DNA from: Paenibacillus sinopodophylli
Lineage (GTDB): Bacteria > Bacillota > Bacilli > Paenibacillales > Paenibacillaceae
Direction: 5' to 3'
Length of the DNA: 64,000 bases
NCBI RefSeq assembly: GCF_005930355.1
Contig: NZ_VDBO01000003.1
Span: 434,001 to 498,000, forward strand
This document shows positions 1 to 8,200 of the stretch, one piece after another. The notes below the pieces were generated by a model that was not told the DNA's origin, did not search any database, and was given only the letters and a program-made list of their open reading frames with translations. Every line of letters begins with the position of its first letter. Position 1 is the first letter of the stretch. A program made the position numbers and the translations under genes.

Positions 1-64
1 CATGGAAAAGGATACAATATGCTCCTAACATTATCACCCCTGGTAAAGTACGTCCAATAAGCAT
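1..64 (-). CDS. possible 5' end of a membrane protein gene (partial)
   Basis: Directly after the LysR gene, an open frame on the minus strand starts with ATG at 64 and runs off the window edge. It reads MLIGRTLPGVIMLGAYCILF, a hydrophobic stretch that could be a first membrane segment. There is no clear ribosome binding site and only 21 codons are visible, so it may be chance. If real, it would be a transporter-like gene downstream of the regulator. Confidence 0.2.
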   Translation of the reverse strand, partial: MLIGRTLPGVIMLGAYCILFH

Positions 65-74
65 TTGGATCCGA

Positions 75-968
75 TCAATAGAACCGTTCTATCAATTTTA
101 ACTCTTTGTTAATTTCTAGAACGGCCTCGAATAGGGAGGAGTCACCTTCCTTAAGCATAATAAGATTGGTCACCAGCGACAATTCAGATAATGAAGGAAT
201 TGTAACGGGTATGAGCAGGCCGTCCTTTACTTCCCGTCTAATGCACAACATTGGTAGAAAGCTAATACCTTGACGCTCAAGCACAAGCTTTTTCGCCGTT
301 TCCATATTGTCAATATGATAATCAATGATTGGCGGCTGGCTTAACGTTTCGAATAAACGATGAATTTTGGTCCAATTGAGTGAACCGCATTCATAGAAAA
401 CAAGCGGCTCTGTTTCTAGCGCCTCGATAGATAAAGGTGGCTCCTTCAAAAAGGAGTGTCCCTGATAGACGCATAGTTTAATAGGATCCTCAATAAATTT
501 TACAGATTCCAGAGCAGGATGCGAAACGCTCCGTACAAAACCAAGATCAATCTCCTTATTTAGTACCTTCTCTATAATAGAATCACTGTTGTCCGTAATA
601 ATGCGAATCTGAAAATTAGGGAAACGCTCCTTTAGCTTAGGCATAACATGGGGCACTACATAATGGGAGATCGTCTCCGTACAACCAAGGCGCAGCGTCT
701 TTACCTCCGTTGTCTTGCCGGACATAAGCTGCTCCGCTCTTTTGAAGGACTTGAGCGTCTGCTGCGCATGGGGCAGAAACATCTCCCCTTTCTGAGTCAA
801 TGAGAAGCGTTTCCCTTCCCTGACAAGCAGCTCCACACCAAGTTCCTTCTCCAGCGTCCGAATACGAGATGATATAGATGGCTGCGTCAAAAACAGCGCA
901 TCCGCCGCCTTGCGAAAGCTATTAAAGTGCACCACATATACAAAAGCTTCGATATTTTCAAGATTCAT
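75..968 (-). CDS. LysR-family transcriptional regulator
   Basis: A 297-residue protein of the usual LysR length. Residues 1-60 form the winged helix-turn-helix (SFRKAADALFLTQPSISSRI, then a wing with LVREGKRFSLTQKG). Residues about 90-290 match the two-lobed effector-binding domain. A strong ribosome binding site (GAGGAGGTG) lies about 8 bases before the ATG at 968. The effector and target genes are not visible. LysR proteins often control a neighbour, and the candidate here is the truncated frame at 1-64. The assignment to the family is firm; specificity is unknown. Confidence 0.95.
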   Translation of the reverse strand: MNLENIEAFVYVVHFNSFRKAADALFLTQPSISSRIRTLEKELGVELLVREGKRFSLTQKGEMFLPHAQQTLKSFKRAEQLMSGKTTEVKTLRLGCTETISHYVVPHVMPKLKERFPNFQIRIITDNSDSIIEKVLNKEIDLGFVRSVSHPALESVKFIEDPIKLCVYQGHSFLKEPPLSIEALETEPLVFYECGSLNWTKIHRLFETLSQPPIIDYHIDNMETAKKLVLERQGISFLPMLCIRREVKDGLLIPVTIPSLSELSLVTNLIMLKEGDSSLFEAVLEINKELKLIERFY

Positions 969-1124
969 TTATCTCGACACCTCCTCAAACCGTATAGGTA
1001 GTCTACCGGCAAAATCAAATGAGACTTAAAGCCTGCTTTTCGTTCATCCATATAATTATATCATACTATTATACTATGTTTTGTCAGAATTAGTACTATG
1101 AATTTCCTATTTTTACGAAAGAAA

Positions 1125-1159
1125 GGACGGTTCCTCATCAAATGTTGAGGAGACCGTCC
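1125..1159 (-). terminator. intrinsic terminator of the ABC exporter operon
   Basis: The inverted repeat GGACGGTTCCTCA / TGAGGAGACCGTCC has a short loop. It has a T-run on the plus side (CTTTTTT) and a pyrimidine-rich tail on the minus side. It lies just past the permease stop at 1202 and can act in both directions. Confidence 0.8.
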
Positions 1160-1201
1160 CTTTTTTCCACACAGATAAAGGTATGATACAGCATGTAGTC
1201 A

Positions 1202-2806
1202 TTAATTGTACATTTTCACTTGACGTACTCTTCCAGCAACAGCCAGCACCAGCAATATAATGGTTGCTAGTAAGTAATAGAAATATATTCCTCGGTCAAG
1301 TGCCTGTTGTGTTGTACCCATAAAATCGGCAACATCCCACTTGTTTAGCGGGCCCATATACCACAGTAACATAAAGACCACTTGAAATAGCTTGCTGCTC
1401 CCCGACCATACGCCTAGAACTAAAGCTAATGTAGGTATAAACAATCCGCCAATGGCCATAGCCATTAAGCTTTCCCACTCGCCTGCCACAAGAAAATGAA
1501 TCATAGCTCCGCTACCTGTCAAATAAGCAACCATAATTCCAGCCAGCCATAATACAATGAACTGATTACGAACGGGATTCATAGCTGTAAAAATCAATTG
1601 CTGGGTGCGGTGCTGCGCTTCATTTGTCCCCATTGCCGACCAGATGAGAATGGGCCAAGCCCAGGTAAAGGGTACAATAAATTCGACTACGAATTCCATT
1701 GGTAATAATAAGCCTAGTACGATCATTACCAACGCTATTAAGTACCACCACAAACGCAATCCTTTAAGCATAAGACGCAGTTCCAAGACTAGCGTTTTGA
1801 AATAGTACGATCGGGATCGAGATTGCGTATTCGAATAAGGAGTTAGCTTTATTTCTCTATCGTTCCTATGTACAGGCTTACTGTCAGGCTTTGCAATTTC
1901 AGCTGCACGGGCACGGCGCATACTTTTTTTGCTTATTATAGACGACCTTGTTAGATCAAACCGATGAAAGAAGAATGAGGCTATTACTGCAATAATAATC
2001 GGTAGTGCTAACCAAACATAACGTTCTACAAACATCTGTATCGTCCAATGTACACCATTCCAGTCGTAGGTTATTAACTCACCTTTCAAGGGAGCTATTC
2101 CTCCGACATGACCGTCAGCGTTACTAGAAATTGTTTCATTCGCGTCGCTCGACATCTTCATAAGCAGCGGTGAAATGCCGAATATATCCTGGTTCGAATG
2201 CTCCGCCTGAGTTGACCGAATAAGCGCTAAGAGCCATATTGCAAAATAAACCAAGTTGCCCAATCCCTTACGTAACAAGGGAACGGATTCAAAAAGGATA
2301 GCTACCGAAGCCACCAAAGCCATTGTCGGCAATGTGGAATACAGAAATGGAAGCAATAATGCCGCCATATTAATGGTATAATCTTCCCCTCTAATGAATT
2401 GCATAGCAAGCGCAGATACCATTAATACAGCTACAATAGACATTAAAAAAACAAAATTACTCCACATTTTTCCCATCGTGTACATCCACTTTGTAATCGG
2501 AGTCGTTGCAATGATCTGCCCAACTCCAGTCTGCACATCTCGTTCAATTGCATTTTTCACTAGGAAAAACGCTGGAAGACTTAATAGCATGGAAGCTAAG
2601 ATAGCAATTCCACTACCTACCCATGCGGAGTTATATAGGCCGCGTATCGATTGAAGGGATAAGGTTACATAATTCTCATCACTTGAAGGCAGGTACTTAT
2701 ATACGAAAAAAATCGACACGAGTACAGTGATTAAGAAGCTGTACCTTCGAACTCTTTCCAAATAATCAGCTTTTATCATATGGAATAGCATACGAATCGA
2801 GGTCAT
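1202..2806 (-). CDS. ABC-2 type transporter permease
   Basis: A 534-residue multi-spanning membrane protein with about twelve hydrophobic segments in two halves (roughly residues 20-215 and 255-530). These are separated by a basic linker near residues 285-330 (SKKSMRRARAAEIAK). This is the layout of large ABC-2 permeases in which both halves are fused. Its ATG overlaps the stop of the ATPase gene by four bases (ATGA), so the two are translationally coupled and form one exporter. The substrate cannot be read from the sequence; antibiotic-peptide or lipid export is possible. A terminator follows directly downstream. Confidence 0.88.
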   Translation of the reverse strand: MTSIRMLFHMIKADYLERVRRYSFLITVLVSIFFVYKYLPSSDENYVTLSLQSIRGLYNSAWVGSGIAILASMLLSLPAFFLVKNAIERDVQTGVGQIIATTPITKWMYTMGKMWSNFVFLMSIVAVLMVSALAMQFIRGEDYTINMAALLLPFLYSTLPTMALVASVAILFESVPLLRKGLGNLVYFAIWLLALIRSTQAEHSNQDIFGISPLLMKMSSDANETISSNADGHVGGIAPLKGELITYDWNGVHWTIQMFVERYVWLALPIIIAVIASFFFHRFDLTRSSIISKKSMRRARAAEIAKPDSKPVHRNDREIKLTPYSNTQSRSRSYYFKTLVLELRLMLKGLRLWWYLIALVMIVLGLLLPMEFVVEFIVPFTWAWPILIWSAMGTNEAQHRTQQLIFTAMNPVRNQFIVLWLAGIMVAYLTGSGAMIHFLVAGEWESLMAMAIGGLFIPTLALVLGVWSGSSKLFQVVFMLLWYMGPLNKWDVADFMGTTQQALDRGIYFYYLLATIILLVLAVAGRVRQVKMYN

Positions 2807-3687
2807 GCAATTGCCTCCTGCTTGTTTGCCGCAATGTAATACATATAGGCATCTTCCAAAGTCGGCGTTACTGAGCGGCTATCGACTGAAGGCTGAGTGT
2901 CTGCAATAACCCTCACACGCACCCCTTCACTGCTTTGAATGGTGCTGCTGACCAGCAATTGTTTGCGTACTTCCATCCATGTATGACTTGGAATTAACCA
3001 CTCCCATACTTTACCTTCCGTCGCAGCTAATAACTCGCTTGGAGCTGCCTGTATTACGCTGCGTCCTTGATTGACTATGGCGATATCTGTTGCAGTCGCT
3101 TCAATGTCCGATACGATATGAGTGGATAATATAACAATGCGATCTCCAGATAGTTCGGATAGAAGATTACGGAAACGAATGCGCTCTTCAGGATCAAGCC
3201 CCACCGTTGGCTCGTCAACAATTAACAGCTTGGGATCATTGAGCAGTGCCTGCGCAATACCCACTCGCTGTCTCATCCCGCCTGAAAATCCGTTCAGCGG
3301 TTTCTTGCGAACCTCGTGGAGATTAACCAAATGCAGCAGCTCGTCAATTCTTTTTCTTGCCACTTTGTAGTCTAACCCTCTAATAGCCGCTAAATATTCT
3401 AAAAACTCAACCGGGTTTAAATGAGGATATAAACCAAAGTCTTGTGGCAAATAACCTAAGACCGCTCGTACCGCATTAGGATCTTTTGTTATATCTGTGC
3501 CGTTCCAGCTCACCCTTCCCCCTGTCGGCTGAGTAATAGTAGATAAAATTCTCATCAGTGTTGATTTTCCGGCACCATTCGGCCCTAACAAGCCGAGAAT
3601 ACCTGGTTTAATGAATAGGGATAAGTCCCGAAGCCCGTAAAAATCACCTTTATACTTTTTGCTTACACGTTCAATAAGTAGCTCCAT
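2803..3687 (-). CDS. ABC transporter ATP-binding protein
   Basis: A roughly 294-residue ATPase with Walker A GPNGAGKST, signature FSGGMRQRVG, Walker B LLIVDEP and the H-loop STHIVSDIE. The C-terminal 70 residues are the variable extension seen in drug- and bacteriocin-type exporters. The open frame begins at 3699, but the GGAGG at the first codons is placed correctly (5 bases) for the ATG at 3687, which gives the N-terminus MELLIERVSKKYKG. It is the first gene of a two-gene operon and overlaps the permease by four bases. Confidence 0.92.
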   Translation of the reverse strand: MELLIERVSKKYKGDFYGLRDLSLFIKPGILGLLGPNGAGKSTLMRILSTITQPTGGRVSWNGTDITKDPNAVRAVLGYLPQDFGLYPHLNPVEFLEYLAAIRGLDYKVARKRIDELLHLVNLHEVRKKPLNGFSGGMRQRVGIAQALLNDPKLLIVDEPTVGLDPEERIRFRNLLSELSGDRIVILSTHIVSDIEATATDIAIVNQGRSVIQAAPSELLAATEGKVWEWLIPSHTWMEVRKQLLVSSTIQSSEGVRVRVIADTQPSVDSRSVTPTLEDAYMYYIAANKQEAIA

Positions 3688-3902
3688 CATTTCCTCCATT
3701 AAATGTATAATTCTAACGCCTCAGCATAGTATAAATAGCCTTGCCCAAAAAAACACTCCATTTAACTAACATTATCTTCGATAGAGTGGCTATCATTTCC
3801 AGTGTTCTTCTCTGTGACCTACTTTAACTGAAAATCATCCTCACCAAATCAGTCTGAGGTTCTTTGTTTACTAGACCTTAGTCATGCAGGTAACATAAAA
3901 AA

Positions 3903-3932
3903 CCTTAACCCTTCAACTTCTAAGGATTAAGG
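3903..3932 (-). terminator. intrinsic terminator
   Basis: CCTTAACCCTT pairs with AAGGATTAAGG (one mismatch), and a T-run follows on the minus strand. It lies 20 bases after the stop of the oxidoreductase relic, so the ancestral gene's terminator survives. Confidence 0.7.
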
Positions 3933-3951
3933 CTTACATTTGTCATTATCT

Positions 3952-4401
3952 TTATACGTTCTCTTCTATTATACGGAGTGCCTTGTTCTGCTCATTAAAT
4001 TTGGCATTATGCGAGGAGACATACGCCGTCGTAGAAGCCTTAGGGTCCATATACAGCTTTGCGCCATTAACAGCGAGCGCCGCATCCGTGAACGCTCCGG
4101 CAATTAAATGAAGCTTTTTGGAGTAGCCAGCCGTATCGCCCGCGACAAAAATCCCTGGGAAATTCGTCGCCATTCTGTCATCTACGGGGATGTTCCATTT
4201 GCCCATCTCTAAGCCCCAATCAGCAATTGGGCCAAACTCCCCGAGCATACCATGATTGATAATAACGGCATCCACTTCCAACCAAAGCACTTCCTCTGTT
4301 AAACGTCCTTCTGCATCCACCGGTGCAATTGTGACAGCTTCAATAGCGATAATCCGTAATGGCAGCTCCTGTACCTGCCATTGTAATGAGCATCCATTCA
4401 T
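3952..4401 (-). pseudogene. C-terminal relic of ferredoxin-NADP reductase (YumC-like)
   Basis: The 149 readable residues match only the last 40-45 percent of a type-2 ferredoxin/flavodoxin-NADP reductase, whose normal length is about 330. The distal FAD motif is present (FPGIFVAGDTAGY), followed by the conserved tail (LHLIAGAFTDAALAVNGAKLYMDP is matched in pieces). The N-terminal GxGxxG FAD site and the NADP domain are absent, and the 160 bases upstream have no continuing frame. It cannot be a working reductase. The terminator downstream remains intact. A functional paralogue presumably lies elsewhere in the genome (inference). Confidence 0.82.
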
Positions 4402-4732
4402 ATGGCATGTTAAGTCGCTGCTCCAGCTGAATACCGCTGCAACATAATCTTGTTATCGACTTGAATGCATATAACCGATCGTTATTTGTGTTCATATCCC
4501 TAACTCACCTGGGTTCCGATTATTTTTCTGGCCTTCATCCCAACCATTTTTATCGATAATAGCATACGCCCAGATGCTCAGAACAAACCAAATACCCCTA
4601 TGAAGATTCACCTGCTTCATAGGGGTATTTATACATACGAATTTCGTTTCCTTCTACACTATTCGTATTGAATGTACTACTCCTCAGTAAAGACTACATT
4701 AGCCATTGACTTCCTGCAGTAAACAGACATAT
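4402..4732. other. gene-free interval with one terminator-like palindrome
   Basis: The interval holds the decayed upstream part of the oxidoreductase relic and a long palindrome (listed separately). No open frame with a ribosome binding site and no other recognisable feature was seen. Confidence 0.6.
4590..4630. terminator. bidirectional terminator palindrome
   Basis: AAATACCCCTATGAAG and CTTCATAGGGGTATTT are perfect 16-base complements around a 9-base loop. The arms carry A/T-rich outer ends that supply U-tracts on both strands. It is positioned to end transcripts from the chagasin gene. Confidence 0.7.
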
Positions 4733-5032
4733 TTATTTTACAACCTTCACGGTATAGATCTTGGTTTCTGCAGCCTTCTGTCCTTGATCCCACGGCTGAG
4801 AATAGGTGAAGGTCAATAGATAAGTACCTGGGTTCATAGCTTTGAACCTGAACACTTTCTCATGCCCCATACCTACTAAGGGCTCGTTGTCTGCTTTTGG
4901 TATTTTAATGTATTCGGATGCTAAATGCAGCCCTTGCTCGTCCGTTACGTAGCTCCAAGAATATCCGGTTGATGTGTTCTCATACAGCAAAATTTCGAAT
5001 GATTCTCCCGCTTCAATGCTAATTTTATTCAT
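4733..5032 (-). CDS. chagasin-family (I42) cysteine protease inhibitor
   Basis: A 99-residue all-beta protein with the three inhibitor loops of the chagasin/ICP family: the NPTTGY-like loop (ENTSTGYSW, residues 19-27), a GxG loop (VGMGHEKVF, about 53-61) and the RPW-like loop (SQPWD, about 78-82). Family members block papain-like cysteine proteases by inserting these loops into the active site. There is no signal peptide, so the product should be cytosolic. The ribosome binding site TGGAG lies before the ATG at 5032. It is a single gene with its own terminator downstream. The target protease is not in the window. Confidence 0.85.
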   Translation of the reverse strand: MNKISIEAGESFEILLYENTSTGYSWSYVTDEQGLHLASEYIKIPKADNEPLVGMGHEKVFRFKAMNPGTYLLTFTYSQPWDQGQKAAETKIYTVKVVK

Positions 5033-5228
5033 ATTTACATCTCCAGTAACTGTATTGGTAATTATCGATGCAATGGATGATCCTTTAGCAAGAGTACTTC
5101 CTTCTATAAGGGCATTTAACTACGTAAACGTATACCAAAGTAAATAGGTTGCAGATAAGCTTATCATTTCCAATTGAGAGTGAACTTATGAGAATGTAGA
5201 GCTGTCACTAGAGCTTTAGCTAATGAAA

Positions 5229-5251
5229 AAGGCACTCGCATGGAGTGCCTT
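5229..5251 (-). terminator. intrinsic terminator of the first SLH gene
   Basis: AAGGCACTC / GAGTGCCTT is a perfect 9-base stem. The minus strand continues into CTTTTTC. It lies about 30 bases after the SLH gene stop. Confidence 0.85.
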
Positions 5252-5282
5252 CCTTTGTTATCGCGTTTCAAACATACAAGCT

Positions 5283-8200
5283 TTAATCCCGGGCTCTAAG
5301 CAAAACAGCCACAGCCTCGGCTCTCGTTGTATGATCTTGTGGCGCAAAGCGGTTATCGCCCTTCCCGTTCACAATTCCCGCTTCTTTCACATAAGCCACG
5401 CTGCCCCTAGCCCACAAGGCAATATCCCGCTCGTCGGCGAAGCCGATTACAGCATTCGCATCGCTCGATTTACCCAGCGCTTTGGCAATCATGACCGCCA
5501 TCTCTTCGCGCGTAATCGCTGCATTCGGACGGAAGCTGCCATCCTCATAGCCAGAAATAATCCCCTCTTGTACCGCTAACGAAACAGCTTTGCGCGCCCA
5601 TGTGCCAATCTTGCTTGAATCAGCAAAAGTTAGCTCTGCTTCATTTCCTTGAAGCTTGAACGCATTCGCCAGCATGACGACAAACTCTGCTCGTGTAATG
5701 GAATGATTGGGCTTAAACGTACCGTTTGGATAACCAGTCACGATTCCTTCACTCACGGCCTGTTTAATGTTAGCCTCCGCCCAGTGACCAGATATATCGC
5801 TTATGTTAACTGCCGTTGGAACCTCTGGCGAATCACTGACAGCAAACACCGCAAATTTTGTGAAATGGTCTACCTCCACGACGATTTGTGTACCGTTTAC
5901 TACGCCTCCTACTTTCACCCATACCTTCTTCAGTTCGTCATAATAGAATACCACTGGCTTCTGGTTTCCAGTCAGGCTCGCAGGATCGAATGCAAAAGTT
6001 AACGTAACCGGCAGATTGAAGTTGTCCGAGAAATTTTTTAGAATTTCAAAAATCGGACTCACTAAAACCTCTTTAGCGCTAACTAAATGTTGAGTGTCCA
6101 GCAGCTTTTCTATTTGAATATGAATAGCTTGGGACGAAGCATCCTCAGGGATGAAAACCTTAACTTCATTCTGCAGGCTTACTTCACCCGACTTGTCTTT
6201 CGGAATCGTTAACTGACCGTTATTCGATGTAACCGGCGTGGAGACTGGCTCGGCGGCACCGCCGCCGCTTCCTCCAGTGCCACCACCACCTGGTAATTCT
6301 GCCTGTGCATTACGAGTTATAGTAACCCAATACGTCTTGCTTGTGCCATTCTCTGCCGTAACAATAATAGGGACAAGATTAGCACCTACGTTTAGACCAA
6401 TTGAACTGCTCGGTTGACCATTTGATGTTGGAACACCCTTAATGGTCATAGTTGCCTTCGTGTCATCCAAGCTAGCTGTAAGAGTAAGGTTATCTATGGC
6501 ATAATCCACGCGGGAAGTATACTCGGTCGTCCCTGCTGCAAAAGTGGGAGTCAGAGTACCGTTTGATAGCGTTATACTCTTCAAATCCGCATTTCCGCTA
6601 ACCGCCAGCGCACGGTTCACAAGAAGGCGATACGGAATGACTGTCAATCCGTCCTGCGCCATTACATGAATTTCAATAACGTTTGTCCCCACAGCCAAAT
6701 GAGTAGCGCTGTAAGTATACACGCTGCCCGTTACCGATATCTCATCCGCTCCCGTAACCGCTAGCATTTGTTTTGTATTTGCTTTGGTTACAGAGAAGCC
6801 GAGACTCTCCGCTGCGTTAGGCACATCTATGCTGTACTCCAGTATGGACGGTACAAATGTTAACGACACTTGATCCACTGTTATATTAGATAGCAACGCG
6901 TCATCGCTAACCTTATACACTTCAATCGTGTATGTCTTCGAAGTGAGGCCATCCTGCGAGGTTACGACCACCGTTATAATATTCAACCCTGCATGTAAAG
7001 GAATGACCGAACTAGACTGCCCGCTAATTACTCGCTCTCCCGCTCCACTATTGGCGGCGACAGTCACAATTGCAGTCGTATTGGCAGCTGTCGGTGTGAC
7101 CGTTACACTCGCCACATGGCTAGCTACGCTTAATGAATAATTTATTGTAGCCGCATTAAACTGGAGCAAACCGCCGCTTAGGCTTAGATTGCTCAATTCC
7201 ATCAAGCCCGTCAGAATGTCTTGTTGGAATGTCACGTCTGCATAATTGAAGGCCTCTATTGTGAGTGTATGGCTACCTGTAGAGAGCACGCCAGCGTTAA
7301 ATGTAATCTTGCCAGAAGCAACGGTATAAGCCCCTGCCGACAAAGTAGTCGTGCCATTCTTAATTGCCGTAATTGCTCCACGCCATGCCGGGTCATCCGG
7401 GAATGAAACTTCAATCATGCTCGCTGCATCATTATTTGTCGTATTAGCTGTTATTGTTGGCGGCTTCATGCCCACCCGTTGAGTGACCGTCGCATTCGCA
7501 TACCTTTCTGCAAATACACTAATGGCATGATCGCCAAGCGTGAGCACCCCTGCTTTAAACGTAATTTTTCCCGCATCTATACTGTATTTGGACAACGGCA
7601 ACGTCGTCGTACCATCCTTTACCGCCGTAATGGCGTCCCGCCACGCTTCATCGTCTGGGAACGTAATTTCTAGTGGGTTTGCCGCACTATTATCCGTTGT
7701 GTCAGCTGTTAGCGCCGGAGAAGGAATGAGCGTAACTTGCTGATCCACAATAATGTCCGAGTAATTGGTTGCTGTAATCGTTAAGGTGTGATTACCTTCC
7801 GCAAGGACACCCTCTGGAAAAATAATCTTCCCAGGAATAATGGTATAGTCGGTTATTGCCGTCGTTCCGTCTTTGATTTCTGTTATTGCGTCACGCCATA
7901 CCGCATCATCCGGGAATGAGAGCTCAATAGGGTGCCCGACATCGTTTTGCAACGTATCTGCGGTAACGGTCGGCTTTTTCAAAAACACAGTTAAGTCTAC
8001 CTTTGCCTCTTTATAGTGCGGTGGCGCCGATATCGTAATGGAATGACTGCCCAGACCGAGCGTTCCCGTGTTAAAGGTGATTTTCCCTGCACTAATCGTG
8101 TACGTCTCAGGAGCCAGCGTAACCGTTCCATCCTTTACCGCCGTAATGGCGCTCCGCCATGCCGCTGAATCTGGGAAGGTAACCACAACGGGGCTTACCG

